Of a stretch of 64,000 nt of DNA, positions 1 through 12,597 are shown one piece after another (position 1 is the first letter of the stretch; each line of letters starts with the position of its first letter). Under the pieces are notes generated by a model. The model made no database searches. It saw only the letters and a program-made list of their open reading frames with translations, and was not told the DNA's origin. A program made the position numbers and the translations under genes. The DNA lies in assembly GCA_916613615.1 (NCBI GenBank), contig OU744726.1:58234987-58298986 (forward strand). Direction: 5' to 3'. Origin of the DNA: Steromphala cineraria (Eukaryota; Mollusca; Gastropoda; Trochida; Trochidae).

Positions 1-59
1 GATGTACAACTGGAGCCATTTGTTGAAATAAGAAACTTTGCTTCAACTGATGTCAATAC

Positions 60-3000
60 CTGGAAGGTTGATGTCTTGTCCTCGTGAGCGGTGATGAAGT
101 GGCGCCCCCTAGCGTTCTGTGGACACAGGATCACAGAGCGTTGGAACTGTTCGTACCTCACTGGCATGAAGATCTCTGTTGTTTCTTCTACAGCGTAAAA
201 CACAGGTCTTTAATTGTTGGGCTTTGAGTTAAAAATGACATTGGAAATAAGTTCATAATTATTTTATATTCAATATTTATTAGAGCATCTAGAACAAATA
301 ATAACCTGTGGTAAAAGAAAACTGATTAAAAAGGCCTTTCATAGTTGCAGTTCATGCTTCCTAAGTGTAATGTTTTTTGTACCTAAACTTGACTTGGAAA
401 TCAATTTAAGGTTTCATTCCTTTGAAACAAACAAGCAATTTTTAAAGGTGCAATATGCACCTAAATTTTCATGAGATGTAATAGGAGTATGTATAGACTG
501 TATAGTGATTGGAATTCAATGGTATTCTATCGCAGAGAATACCGTTTCAATGAGATCCGTTTGAAGTTTCAACAAGCAGCTGACATGGTCGAGCTATATC
601 CCCCGCAAATTGCACAATATGTATAGGTTTTCCTTATCATATTGCCGATTAATTTTTGTCGCACAAATTAACACAACTTTTCCAAGAAATGAAAGAAACT
701 GTTGTAATAAAGAAACTAAATCATACCAACTTTATGTTCATTGTTGGGCATAATTGGACTTAACTGACAAAATTAAAAACAAACGAATGAATTTATGTAT
801 TATGTATTTGGATCTTCAAGATCAATTTGATCATATCTAAACAAACATATTTTCAAAATTGCTCTTCATGACACACCAACATATGATTTTGTATCTCAAT
901 AACAAATTTGATCAAAAATGTGATTAGTTCATTTGTAACAGATTTCCAACAGAGTCCTCAGTTTTTGCCAAAAAAGGCAAAATTTTATTAAAATATTTCC
1001 AAAATTGTTCTTCATGACACACCTTCAGATGATTATGTATCTCCATATCAAATTTGATCAATATGTGATGATTAGTTTAGAAGTTATGAGCCGGACAGGA
1101 TTTGTAACAGTTTTCCAACAGAGTCCTCATTTTTTTCCAAAAAAGGCAAAATTTTATAATAATATTTCCAAAATTGTTCTTCATGACACACCTTCAGATG
1201 ATTATGTATCTTCATATCAAATTTGATCAATATGTGATGATTAGTTTAGAAGTTATGAGCCGGACAGGATTTGTAACAGTTTTCCAACAGAGTCCTCATT
1301 TTTTTCCAAAAAAGGCCAAATTTTATAATAATATTTCCAAAATTGTTCTTCATGACACACCTTCAGATGATTATGTATCTTCATATCAAATTTGATCAAT
1401 ATGTGATGATTAGTTTAGAAGTTATGAGCCGGACAGGATTTGTAACAGTTTTCCAACAGAGTCCTCATTTTTTTCCAAAAAAGGCCAAATTTTATAAAAA
1501 TATTTCCAAAATTGTTCTTCATGACACACCTTCAGATGATTATGTATCTCCATATCAAATTTGATCAATATGTGATGATTAGTTTAGAAGTGATGAGCCG
1601 GACGGGATTTGTAACAGTTTTCCAACAGAGTCCTCATTTTTTTCCAAAAAAGGCCAAATTTTATAAAAATATTTCCAAAATTGTTCTTCATGACACACCT
1701 TCAGATGATTATGTATCTCCATATCAAATTTGATCAATATGTGATGATTAGTTTAGAAGTGATGAGCCGGACGGGATTTGTAACAGTTTTCCAACAGAGT
1801 CCTCATTTTTTTCCAAAAAAGGCCAAATTTTATAAAAATATTTCCAAAATTGTTCTTCATGACACACCTTCAGATGATTATGTATCTCCATATCAAATTT
1901 GATCAATATGTGATGATTAGTTTAGAAGTGATGAGCCGGACGGGATTTGTAACAGTTTTCCAACAGAGTCCTCATTTTTTTCCAAAAAAGGCCAAATTTT
2001 ATAAAAATATTTCCAAAATTGTTCTTCATGACACACCTTCAGATGATTATGTATCTCCATATCAAATTTGATCAATATGTGATGATTAGTTTAGAAGTGA
2101 TGAGCCGGACGGGATTTGTAACAGTTTTCCAACAGAGTCCTCATTTTTTGCCAAAAAAGGCCAAATTTTATAAAAATATTTCCAAAATTGTTCTTCATGA
2201 CACACCTTTAGATGATTATGTATCTCCATATCAAATTTGATCAATATGTGATGATTAGTTTAGAAGTGATGAGCCGGACAGGATTTGTAACAGTTTTCCA
2301 ACAGAGTCCTCATTTTTTTCCAAAAAAGGCCAAATTTTATAATAATATTTCCAAAATTGTTCTTCATGACACACCTTCAGATGATTATGTATCTTCATAT
2401 CAAATTTGATCAATATGTGATGATTAGTTTAGAAGTGATGAGCCGGACAGGATTTGTAACAGTTTTCCAACAGAGTCCTCATTTTTTTTCCAAAAAAGGC
2501 CAAATTTTATAAAAATATTTCCAAAATTGTTCTTCATGACACACCTTCAGATGATTATGTATCTCCATATCAAATTTGATCAATATGTGATGATTAGTTT
2601 AGAAGTGATGAGCCGGACGGGATTTGTAACAGTTTTCCAACAGAGTCCTCATTTTTTGCCAAAAAAGGCCAAATTTTATAAAAATATTTCCAAAATTGTT
2701 CTTCATGACACACCTTCAGATGATTATGTATCTCCAAATCAAATTTGATCAATATGTGATGATTAGTTTAGAAGTTATGAGCCGGACAGGATTTGTAACA
2801 GTTTTCCAACAGAGTCCTCATTTTTTGCCAAAAAAGGCCAAATTTTATAAAAATATTTCCAAAATTGTTCTTCATGACACACCTTCAGATGATTATGTAT
2901 CTCCATATCAAATTTTATCAAACTGTGATGATTAGTTTAGAAGTTGTGAGCCGGACGGGGCTTGTAACAGATTTCTTACAAAATTTACCACTTTTTCTCC

Positions 3001-6000
3001 AAAATCCTAATATTTTATGTAGATTTTCAGAAAATTGTTTCTCATGACACATTATAACATGTTTCTTCATGTCAATAACAAATTTGAATTGAAATGGTTT
3101 ATTAGTTAGAAAGTTATGAGCCGGACACAAAGTGTTACTGACGGACGGACGGACGGACGGACGGTACCCATTTTAATACCCCCCGCAACTTCGTTGTTGC
3201 GGGGGATAATAAACAGTTATGGAAATCAAGCCCAGTGGACGATTCGGTTAAATCTTGGGAGTTACATAAACCACATTTCCTGAGATGTACTTTCTGCATA
3301 CAAAGAACAAACCTAATTAAAAAAAAATTCAGACTTGCATGTTCCTGACCAAGATAGAGAAATATACATACCGTAATTTCTCTATTAATTCGACATCTCT
3401 GATAATTCGACCACGTACGTTAATTAGAGGTTAAAAAGTTCAAATCACCCCTAACATTTCAACCATGCACCAAATGGTCATTTTCACGTTCCAATAAATC
3501 GACCACAGTCGTCAAATTATCAGTTATATATACATATCTATTCTATTTCAGCCCTACAACTTACAAATCAAGAAAGAAATTGTCACTGAAAAAAAAAAAT
3601 CACGAAACGTATCGACTTTTTTTTGTTTAATCAAGATCAAATATCTACTTTTTTTCATGAGTGACTCGGGTTTCATAGCAAATCTCAATTAAAATGAGCA
3701 ACATATATAAGAAATATGCTTCACAAATTATCGTAACATCTGTCACATCTGTGGACAATCACTCACGTGGTTACTTAACTTCCCGCCATATTTGTTTACG
3801 AATGACCAAACCATTATTTTACAGGGGTTGCAATGATGAACTTGTAAAAACTTGACCTAATAATCCCACATTCACAAAACATTCAATGACAGAAAGATAA
3901 TCAAATATATAAAAAATTCTGTATCAGCAAAACAAATTCATTTTTATTTAGGTTATCATGAAGAATAAATTCTATCATCCTATCAAAATATCCATCACCC
4001 CATGCCCTTATAATGGTGGACTCGTCCAAACTCTGTTTCAAATAATATTTATTTTGTCTTGTAAACGTAAGCTTTGAAGCCGACACAATTAAATGGTATA
4101 CAAAACTATTTTTAGTAGAATTGTTGTGAAACAAAATCTAAATCTTTTATTTCATTTGGTTGATTGATTACATATCTGCGATCCCATCTGTGGAAGTGAA
4201 ATATTTATCTTGAACATCAGGGCGAAAGTTACAGGCATTCGTCATGACTGACAAATGCTTATCTTTGGTGTCCGACTCTAATGATAACAGCCTTTGTATG
4301 AAGTTTATATTTCTCTCTTGAAATACTAATGATATTTAGGTTATATTTCATATCCTGTTTATATTAATGTAACTGTAAAAAGCTCTGACTTGAATAATTC
4401 TTGTCGATGTAAACCTGTGCCTAGTTTTGATTGTGTCTTGACGATCGCGCTTCACTCACATCTTGGAATGAAAACATAACGAAATAACATAATGAAAAAA
4501 ATACTTATAGCGTCAATGTCAATATTATTCCTTATCACTCACAAATTATTTACGTTGAAATTCTTCAAGCAAGATATCAGTCGTATTTTTACACTTATGT
4601 TTACACTTGTATACAGGTTAAGGGCACAGCTCAAACACTGCGGGCCCCTAAATGGATAATCTAATTAATATCGAAGCTAAGCCGACGATCTCCAGCCAGG
4701 TACAAACAATAATATTTTTATCATAAAAACAAGTAATTCATCACGATATTAAAATATTTTGGTATATTAAGGTCTCATATAAGCCCAAAATATCAATGTG
4801 ACCAGATAAATGTGCACTTACAGTCTGTAAGCACATCATAGATCTAAATCAATAATAAAATCATTTCTCACAGCGAGAAATTGTCCGATGCATAGCGTGG
4901 TTCCATCGTGTCTTAGAATAACAACAAAATGAAACAGGTAATATCATTGGCCCTTACGGGGAAATCCGTGTGTCTTATCCAATCAGAACATGTTATGCAG
5001 ATAGGTTATGGCGTCACAGTAATGGCTGTCTATCTCTTACAACTTGATCATTCAGATTAAAGATTAGATAAACGAACGGAGTTGTTTTAAAATTATTATA
5101 TTTTATTATTCTCAATTTCCTGTGACACCAGTGGCCTACTTGATGCCTCCTAATATAGTCAAGAACACATGTTTTTACATTTTAAATAATCTAAACTTGA
5201 CTTGATTTTTGCCGACAGAAGAACGTCAGGAATTTTATTTTGATATTTATTTTGAGTATTATCATCATTTATTTTATAACGTATCTCGATTTACTCGATT
5301 TGAAGACATTAAGGTGGTCCCTAGAGCCATTACAGGGTGGGCCCCTAAATCAATAATGAAATTTATATCAAAACTCAAAGCATCATTTTTTCCAACATGA
5401 AATCCCCGAAGGCTTTGAAGCGGGTTCTATATTCTGTGCAAGGAGTACAGCTAAACGTGGCTTCTTGTATCGAGTCTTCTTCTAAACTTCTAATTTTATC
5501 GAAGTATTTATAGGTGGACCTGTTCTTGTTTTTCAATAATTGAATTGGAATTATGATCACAATACGTAAACAGTCGCCATTTGGAAAATTAATTCGTGAG
5601 AATGAAAAACAAGGAAAAATACTTTGGATGAAAATCAACACGTGCTTCTAGTTTTAGTTATGGGACAACATCTAATCGCCGGAGAAAGGTATTTATGTAA
5701 ATCCCATCTAATATTTCGACGATCCTACCGAACAAACAAACATTTGGGAGAACTAATTCGACCATGGACGTGATCTGAAAATGTTTTGAAATTTTGAGGG
5801 TCGAATTGATAGAGAAATTACGGTAGTCTGAAAAGTACATCTTCACAAAAACAGAGTTGTAACATCTAGAAAACCTTTCGATAAATGCATCATGAATGCC
5901 ACTAAATACTAAGCACCTATTGGTTTAACATGCTCCATCCAGACACTACCTTCTTGATTAGAATCCTGACCTGTAGTGTTAACAATGTTCTTGACGAAGC

Positions 6001-7127
6001 CGGAGAAGTCGAGTCCGTCGATGCCGAGCCGCTGGAAGCCCTGTCTGATGTTGCGACTCTCAAGGAGTAGTTTCCATTGATGGCTACCAGCAGCTGTTAT
6101 CTGAGGTCAAAGGTCAGAGGTCAGAGGTTTGAAGACAGAGGTCAGAAGTGTGTTGTGAGAGGTCATAGGAGAGGGCTTAGGTAATTCAAGGTCAATTAGA
6201 CAGATAACTCGAATTTGATGGATGATTATTGATGGATAATAATATATTGGAAATAGAATGGTTAACTGCTTCAGATATATTGTAGGAGGAGGATTATGTA
6301 TGCAAACTTATATAGGACAATATATAACAGATGACGACAACTTTCATCTTAGGGGGCTTCATATCTTTTAATACAGATTGTTTGTTATTACCAAGCAGCA
6401 TCTGAATTACCACTTAAAGAAGAACTTTTAATGTGGATGAACCCTTACAGACAGAACTTTTTCTTGCATGTTTAGAACTCAAGTACATTATTTCCTCCGA
6501 TATAACATTCTAGTCTCACATCAGTCCCGATCCTCATTTTCAAACCAAGGGTTCTGAAGTGAATACATCCCGGTATAACACACATATAAATCTACGGTAC
6601 TTCGAATATAATCCACGCCTCGAATATAACCCAGGGGTCGAGGGGTGCTGCACTAAAAATAACCCGAAAGTTGTATTAAAGAAAATATGGTAGTCTGAAG
6701 GTCAATGACAACAGTGATAAAACAAGGGATTTTGGAGAATGGAGATATACACACTGCAGTGTAGTCGTATTGTGTCGTGGATCTAACTCTTAGGATGGAA
6801 ACCAAAACGAGATTTAAAAAAATATTTGAATTATGGTAAAAATATATTACTAGCAAGGCTGTGGTGGTCAACTGATCGTCCAACACCAGGTCCAGTTTCA
6901 AGATGGCCGTATCAACACGAGAGGTAGCAACTGTCTTCTTCCTCAATAAGTCAACGAAGATCAGCTCACCAGACTGAAACAGATGGGAGTTAATGTACTG
7001 AACTGTAGATTTGTTTAGTAACTTATTTAATTTTCATACAACATCAAAATGAAGTATCTACCATCCATGAAAGACAAAGTTTATATGAATATTGTACTTG
7101 TGATTGATGATGATTATGGTGTTGTTG

Positions 7128-7159
<32 letters not shown>

Positions 7160-10100
7160 TGATGTTGGTGTTAATAATGATGATGATTGTAATGATTATG
7201 ATGATGATGATGATGATGATGGATGATGTTGATGATTATGATGATGATATTCACTGTGACTAAGATAATGATGATGGTGACTTTGATTAAAACTCATAAT
7301 TTAAGTAATCAAACTGAATAAATCACTGTATGTGACTAATCTAGGAAACAAAATATTACGGAAATCTAAGCCACCTTTGTTCCCACAATGGCTATCTGCT
7401 GATCATCAAGAGTATGCCACCAGCAGACAACACAAACATCACCTGGAGAGACATGACAAGAAAACATTGTGTCAAAATATACCGGGTAAGCTTACAGAAA
7501 GAATGTTCACCCCCCTCCCTCCAAAATACAGGGTACTCTGCTTATATCTTCCCATGTAAAATGCATTACTAAATGGACTTGTTTTACAGTTTTACAACAA
7601 TGACAAAATTCAGATAAAGTACAAACTGAATTTTACTGATAAAAATTACCAATTTTTTTAAGACCTCTGTCTTGCAGGTTCACTAGAAAAGAAAACAGTT
7701 TCGAATGCTTTAGATTGCCATTGATAATAATGAATGAAGGATGATACTTATGACTGAATTTGTGAAGATAATTATCAAATTAGCATTTAATAAAAGATAT
7801 TTTCCTTAGAAGGAGACAGAAAACAAGATGGCTGCATTACCAGTTGTAGCCTCCATCTGAATGTGGGTCGCATCATCCGTGTTCCATAGCTGGTTAACTC
7901 GCGCCTTCGGCTCCTGGGATTGAATCATTTTGAGTTATTCAGACTAAGTTTGTGTATTCAGACTTAAGTTGCATGCGAAGACATCATAAATACTGTTTAA
8001 AATGCATTACTTGTTCACTTATCAACATGAACTCCTGGTAACTGTGACTCCCAGAGTTACTTTGACAATTTATTGGTGGTTTGACACCTATGTATCTCGC
8101 GTGAAATACTCTGCAGTATAATATTTATAAGTCAATATGACACAAGTGAACATATGACACCACACCGTTATACCATATTTCCTTAATTACAAGCCGGTGT
8201 GTAATATTTTCAAAGGGTCTACACCATAGGCGTCTATTTGAGACAGGCTTCTATTCAAGGCAGGCAACTTTTTCTTCAAAGAGCTTGTAGTGACAGGGGA
8301 CTATTTGAAACAAAGCTTTTAGCCCGACATATCATACCGATTACTATTTTTTGTAATGACAGTATTGCATTATCGTAAATATAGTTTTTGAGAATTTAAG
8401 GTATTGATTAAATGTAAAGTTAACTTCAGCCAGCTAGAATGTATCTCCACTTGATCAGTGATACCGTTTACTCGACGTTTGATTAAGGCAAGCGTTTATT
8501 TTTTTCCAGAAAGGCATATGCAAGGGCATCTATTCAAGTCAGGAATATAATTAAGGAAATGTGTATGTCAAAATGTACCGGTAATCACTGCCCGACCGAC
8601 TGCAGCCAAGTCACAGAAATCTCAGTATCAGCATACTTCTGCTCCTTACCCTTGACTTATGTTTGCGAATGATACACAGAATACTTAACTACCTTTCATT
8701 TCATACTCATTTCATTAAATTTGTGGATGATTTGGTATCAAATGGCTTCAGCTTGTTTTATACTAAATTATTGACTTGTTTGAATTTATATTTTCTGTAA
8801 TTCTTTCTTCCCTGGAGTTTCATCAGCAACTACTGAATGGGGGTGACTATTGACCCAAAAGGGACTATTGCGATAGTGATAGTCTATTGTGAGTAACTAA
8901 CGCATTAGCAATAGTCTATTGCAGGGTACTAATATACGATAGCTATTGCAATAATTTATCAATAGAGGAATGGCCAAGTTTGAGGCTTTGTTTGTGATGA
9001 TTTCAAACTCCTGGAAGTCGTAATTTTAAACTGACACCAAGAGGGTTATCTGTATCTCCCCGTTGCTACTTAATTCAGCTCTCAGCGATCTGATTTATAT
9101 GTTCCAATAATCCCAAATGGGAAAATACGAGTTCTGGTGTCAATTTTCTTTTTAAATTTGAACTGAATTGACTAACATGTTGATACTATCGATTGTTAAA
9201 CTTGCTATCGATACTATTTATCGTTTCTAAACATGACAATCGATAAAGTACTATCGGCACAGCAACTACCGCGATAAGTCGATAGTTTGATCTATCGTTA
9301 CACCCTACAACTACTGACCATGATGGAGTATGCAGGAATGATATACAGGTCCGGTTTGTGGGTCAGAATCAAGAGCCAGGTGACAGTCGGGTCGAAACAC
9401 ATCCCCACGATTGTCTTCCCTGGTAACCATGACAACTGCTTGACAAGGGGCGCCTTCCCAGCTATACTGTAGCGCAGCAGAATCTGATCTGAGAGAGAAA
9501 CAATTTGAGCTATATCAGATGAATGACACAGTTAAATCAATTCTATATTTACTGTGATGCAATTACAAATATCTTTCAATGATAAGCAGCACTTATCTAA
9601 TTCTAAACACTATCCATAAGGGACAATATGACAAAAGACTGTTTTGCAGGAAGACTGGTAGAAAAGAAACTTCAGTCAAAGCATTATCATTCTCTCTCCA
9701 CAGAGGCACATCAAGTCATGTAATGTTGATACAGCTTCTGTTATATTACATTGAGTTTGGGGGATAGAATGGGAGATGCCTGATTGGAGGCAGTCAAAAT
9801 TAGTTGTGCAATCAGCGACGCTGTTCTAAATCATCCTTTTGACTTCTGAATCATGGCAGAGGCATTGTGATATGAACCACCCTTTCTATGCGAGAAGCGT
9901 TGTCATTTTCATAAAGAAATTAAAATGGATTATGGTGCAATTTTTTTCCGCCAGGGGAAACTGCAGGAACCCACAGATTTTGGCGTAATAGAACAGAGGC
10001 TGTATCAACATTTCATGACTTGATCTACCTCTGTTGGGAGAGAATGAAGCATTATGTGAAGGATTTTGATGATCATGATATTCATTCAAATGCCCATGCA

Positions 10101-10426
10101 TTTAAGCTTTAAAATTTCCTTATAACATTTCAAATTTTTTTTAACACTTTAAAATCTTTGAAGGTCGTTAGAAACAGCAAGATTTTTCTTAAAGGAACTT
10201 CTTTATTGGGAAAGTCATGAAAATTTGGAGTTATACTTCATCAGCTAGGATTTGGGGGATACAAAATTTGGATAAGTACTTTACCATTTGAACAAGCCAA
10301 TGCAAGTAGATTTATCTCCCCTTCCTCTCGCCATGCATATTTTGTGATTGTAGCCCTCGCTGTTACGCTTCCTTTAGCCTCGTTACTAACAGCCAAGAGT
10401 CTTGTCAACTCAAACAGGGAGTGCAT
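60..10426 (-). CDS. 5' part of a multi-exon gene with beta-propeller-like strands, family not recognised (partial, runs off left edge)
   Basis: Seven exons join with matching phases: 10426-10285 (start ATG, ends phase 1), 9488-9319 (phase 0), 7913-7841 (phase 1), 7442-7375 (phase 0), 6973-6851 (phase 0), 6100-5971 (phase 1) and 187-60 (phase 0). Together they give 278 codons without a stop. Every junction has GT and AG; the donor of the second exon is GTCAGT. The protein begins MHSLFELTRLLAVSN and contains short beta-strand-like stretches ending in acidic or polar turns, such as QIAIVGTK then SGELIFVDL, and TWLLILTHKPDLYIIPA. This pattern is usual in WD/beta-propeller blades, but no WD dipeptide repeats are clear. 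Later residues include HQWKLLLESR and GRHFITAHEDKTSTFQ. I do not recognise the family. The gene continues beyond position 60. Its last visible intron (188-5970) is almost filled by two transposable elements. Exon chaining is seen in the sequence; the propeller fold is inference. Confidence 0.75.
597..3208. mobile_element. 2.6-kb inverted-repeat element carrying a 169-bp tandem array
   Basis: The ends are a perfect 12-bp inverted repeat, TATCCCCCGCAA at 597-608 and its complement at 3197-3208. The right end is itself a hairpin (CCCCCGCAAC, short loop, GTTGCGGGGG, about 3180-3205), preceded by a (GGAC)n microsatellite near 3141-3164. Between the ends lies a tandem array. There is no open reading frame that could be a transposase, so the element would be non-autonomous. 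It sits in the last visible intron of the minus-strand gene that starts at 10426. Confidence 0.6.
860..3060. repeat. 169-bp tandem satellite array, about 12 full units plus degenerate ends
   Basis: The motif CTTCATGACACACCTTCAGA recurs every 169 bases from about 1009 to 2869, with one 170-base unit near 2470 caused by an extra T. Degenerate units flank both sides (about 863 and 3036). Units are nearly identical and differ at a few shared positions, such as AATAATATT versus AAAAATATT and GAAGTTATGAG versus GAAGTGATGAG. Because 169 is not a multiple of three, the 73-residue frames in each unit change register and do not form a repeat protein. Confidence 0.95.
3371..5823. mobile_element. pogo/Tigger-like DNA transposon relic, 2.45 kb
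   Basis: The terminal inverted repeats are CCGTAATTTCTCTATTAATT plus CGAC at 3371-3394, and the complement of the same 24 bases with one mismatch at 5800-5823. A TA dinucleotide flanks each side (3369-3370 and 5824-5825), as in the Tc1/mariner/pogo group. AATTCGACCA-like sequence recurs just inside both ends. No convincing transposase frame survives; open frames inside (for example 5375-5641 minus and 3901-4134 minus) show no motif I recognise. It lies in the same intron as the 169-bp-array element. The superfamily call rests on the end sequence and TA duplication only. Confidence 0.6.
6590..6691. mobile_element. single-ended remnant of a pogo-like MITE
   Basis: The stretch ends in AAAGAAAATATGGTA and carries the subterminal repeat TCGAATATAA twice, then a GGGTCGAGGGG segment. 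This is the usual look of one terminus of a Tigger/pogo-type MITE. I could not locate the opposite end. Confidence 0.3.
7105..7260. repeat. GAT-rich trinucleotide microsatellite
   Basis: Imperfect (GAT)n runs, with longer uninterrupted blocks near 7131-7157 and 7199-7221, interrupted by GTTG and TTAT segments. It is in an intron of the minus-strand gene that starts at 10426. Confidence 0.9.
8173..8563. mobile_element. 391-bp pogo-like MITE
   Basis: The left end TACCATATTTCCTTAATTA and the right end TAATTAAGGAAATGTGTA form an imperfect inverted repeat flanked by TA on both sides. Subterminal units such as GTCTATTTGAGACAGGC and CTTCTATTCAAGGCAGGC repeat inside the left part and recur inverted near the right end. 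This is typical of non-autonomous pogo/Tigger derivatives. It is intronic. Confidence 0.5.
9688..10046. mobile_element. palindromic MITE, Mutator-like, with 9-bp target duplication
   Basis: The ends CATTCTCTCTCCACAGAGG and the complement CCTCTGTTGGGAGAGAATG are inverted, and the similarity continues for about 50 bases inward (CTCTGTTMTATTACG on both sides). The flanks are a perfect 9-bp direct repeat, AAGCATTAT at 9679-9687 and 10047-10055. A 9-bp duplication is typical of Mutator-like elements. A second copy is at 27613-27955. It lies in the first intron of the minus-strand gene that starts at 10426. Confidence 0.7.
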
Positions 10427-10839
10427 TGTTAATGGGACGTATCAGCATCCAATGTCAAGTTGAGTTTTGGAAGTCAAATGAATTATAATTTTAAATGAAA
10501 ACGTACACGTACAGAATTATCATTATTTGTTCAATTAGTGTAGAGGCGCTTGTAGAATATACCTGAAAAATTAAAAAAGTTCTATTAATCAAAGCTACTC
10601 TGTAACTCTGTGAGTTGTTGGGGTCACATCTATATTGATAGTGTCATTTGATCAAGATATCAAGTGGCTCTTTAAAAGACAGTATCAAGAATTTATTTTG
10701 GGGAAACATAATTCAATGGGAAACAGTTTACAAAGTTGACATTGGCACTACAAATAAGATGTACCACAATTTACAAGCCATTGTAGGGCAGAACTGCACA
10801 TTTCCAGTGAGAATCAAAGGTTTAATTATCAACTTTTAC

Positions 10840-11093
10840 ACTAGTCAAGCATTCGCGACTTTCACAATAATTTTTCGACTTGCATTTGGGTACGCTTCCG
10901 GTTTGTTCGCTGTGTGGAATTCTACACAGCGAACAAACCGGAAGCGTACCCAAATGCAAGTCGAAAAATTATTGTGAAAGTCGCGAATTAGTTCATCTTA
11001 TATAAACTCATATTCCGGCTACTGCCTTCATCGAGTTGACGATGAAGGCAGTAGCTGGAATACCAGTTTATATTAGATGAACTAGTCAAGCAT
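10840..11093. repeat. two adjacent hairpins inside a 13-bp direct repeat
   Basis: The first palindrome has 65-bp arms with no mismatch (10851-10915 and 10924-10988) around an 8-base loop. The second has 44-bp arms with four mismatches (10990-11033 and 11040-11083). The pair is bracketed by the 13-bp direct repeat ACTAGTCAAGCAT at 10840-10852 and 11081-11093. No coding potential is visible. It may be a foldback element with its target duplication, or a product of template switching. Confidence 0.8.
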
Positions 11094-12597
11094 ATGACTA
11101 GACTATAATTTCACTCAATCGCTACACATGATATTTGACCACATATACCAGTTGATATTAGATGAACTACTTTTACATGAGACCAAATAACCCTTATAGA
11201 TCGTTGATTGGAATCAAAGGACTAGATTAATTATCAATACAAATAACTCTCAGTTTACTTTCATTAGTGTTATAAATTTAAAAAAAAAACAGTCACAAAT
11301 CTTCTTCTTCTTCCAATACATACTAGTAGACTCAGAGTTGAGCGTTATACTATTGTACTATTAACACATAAAAATGATTTTTGAGAACTTTACCAATGAT
11401 AGTTTGAGCAAAGAGTATTCATGAAACATTAACTACCAAGGGCTGAACCCATAGACAGTACTGTCGTAATTAAGTTTATATTTTCTTCTGTAAAGGGCAT
11501 GCAGAAATTATAAAGGGACTGGGAAGAGGCAAGACATCATTATTTCGAATAATATGAAATCTTATTATTTATAACATGAACACAAACAAAGGTGTGTATT
11601 TATTCATTCACTACACAAAATGACAAAGGCAGAAAGTCTTTACCCCAGTCAATGCTTAAAGATAAAAGAAAAACTTCATTGCTAGTAAACAACACCCAGC
11701 TCCATAGATCACATGTACCGGAAGTAAATTGGGGACAAATGTAAACAAACAGAGTTACTTCCCTTATATCGATGTACGAACTTATTGAAGCGCCGTAAAA
11801 TATGAAATGGCATGTTTTTACAGTTGAGAATATGTCGTCGACTTGTATAAGGATTGGTATCTGAATGACGGTTTTTGTTACGTTTCAATAAATAGTTTAA
11901 AAAATTGAAATAGATGGATAGATAAATATTATCCATAAAAATGGTAAGGATACGTGGATTGAATGGAGTATACGATATTATAGGTATGGTAAGATAAAAT
12001 CTGAGATTGTTTTGCTCCCTATGGAGAATGCTTTGTATCAAAAGTAAATGTGTTTTTTTCAACACCCCAAAATAGTCAATTGGAGATTATAGGCCTATCG
12101 TCAACGTACAACTAAGAAATAATATCGAAAATACAATGATATATCAAATCATCAATCTTTAAAATTTTTTTATTGCTGCCTTGGTCGAAGTCGAGGCCTT
12201 GAAAGGCTTTACAATGGCGTGAATCTCTTTTAACCCCATACTCCACAGCCGCGTGTACAATATAATGATAATAATCTTGGCTTCAAACCATTAAAGAATG
12301 GACATTCTGAACTTTTACTCAAAGCAGACCGTCTCTACTTCGAGTCATATTTACATTAAAAACCTAACATCTAGTTTGAAGCTGCTTGAGACAAAGCTAC
12401 ACAATGCAGGATTATATTTTTTATTGCAAACTTTCACGGGACCACGGTCCATCAACCAAGTAGGCTATATACATTTTAAGCTCTCGATATAAGATAAAAA
12501 TTGGTCTAAATCTTGAATTGACACAAAAACATGTGACTAATTTGATGGCTTCTTCTGTTTTTACTGAAGAAGGGGGTGGGGGGATATTATATACACC

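Noticed and set aside
1005..2935. Series of identical 73-residue open frames
   Set aside because: They arise from the 169-bp tandem unit, overlap one another and change register every unit; no promoter or start context supports a gene family.
860..3060. Array considered as CRISPR
   Set aside because: Units are wholly repeated with no unique spacers, and the genome is eukaryotic.
8922..9308. hAT-like element with CAGGGTACTAATATACGATAG and CTATCGTTACACCCTA ends
   Set aside because: The ends match only loosely and no 8-bp target duplication was found.
11709..12065. 118-codon minus-strand frame
   Set aside because: AT-driven composition, no motif, no splice partner.
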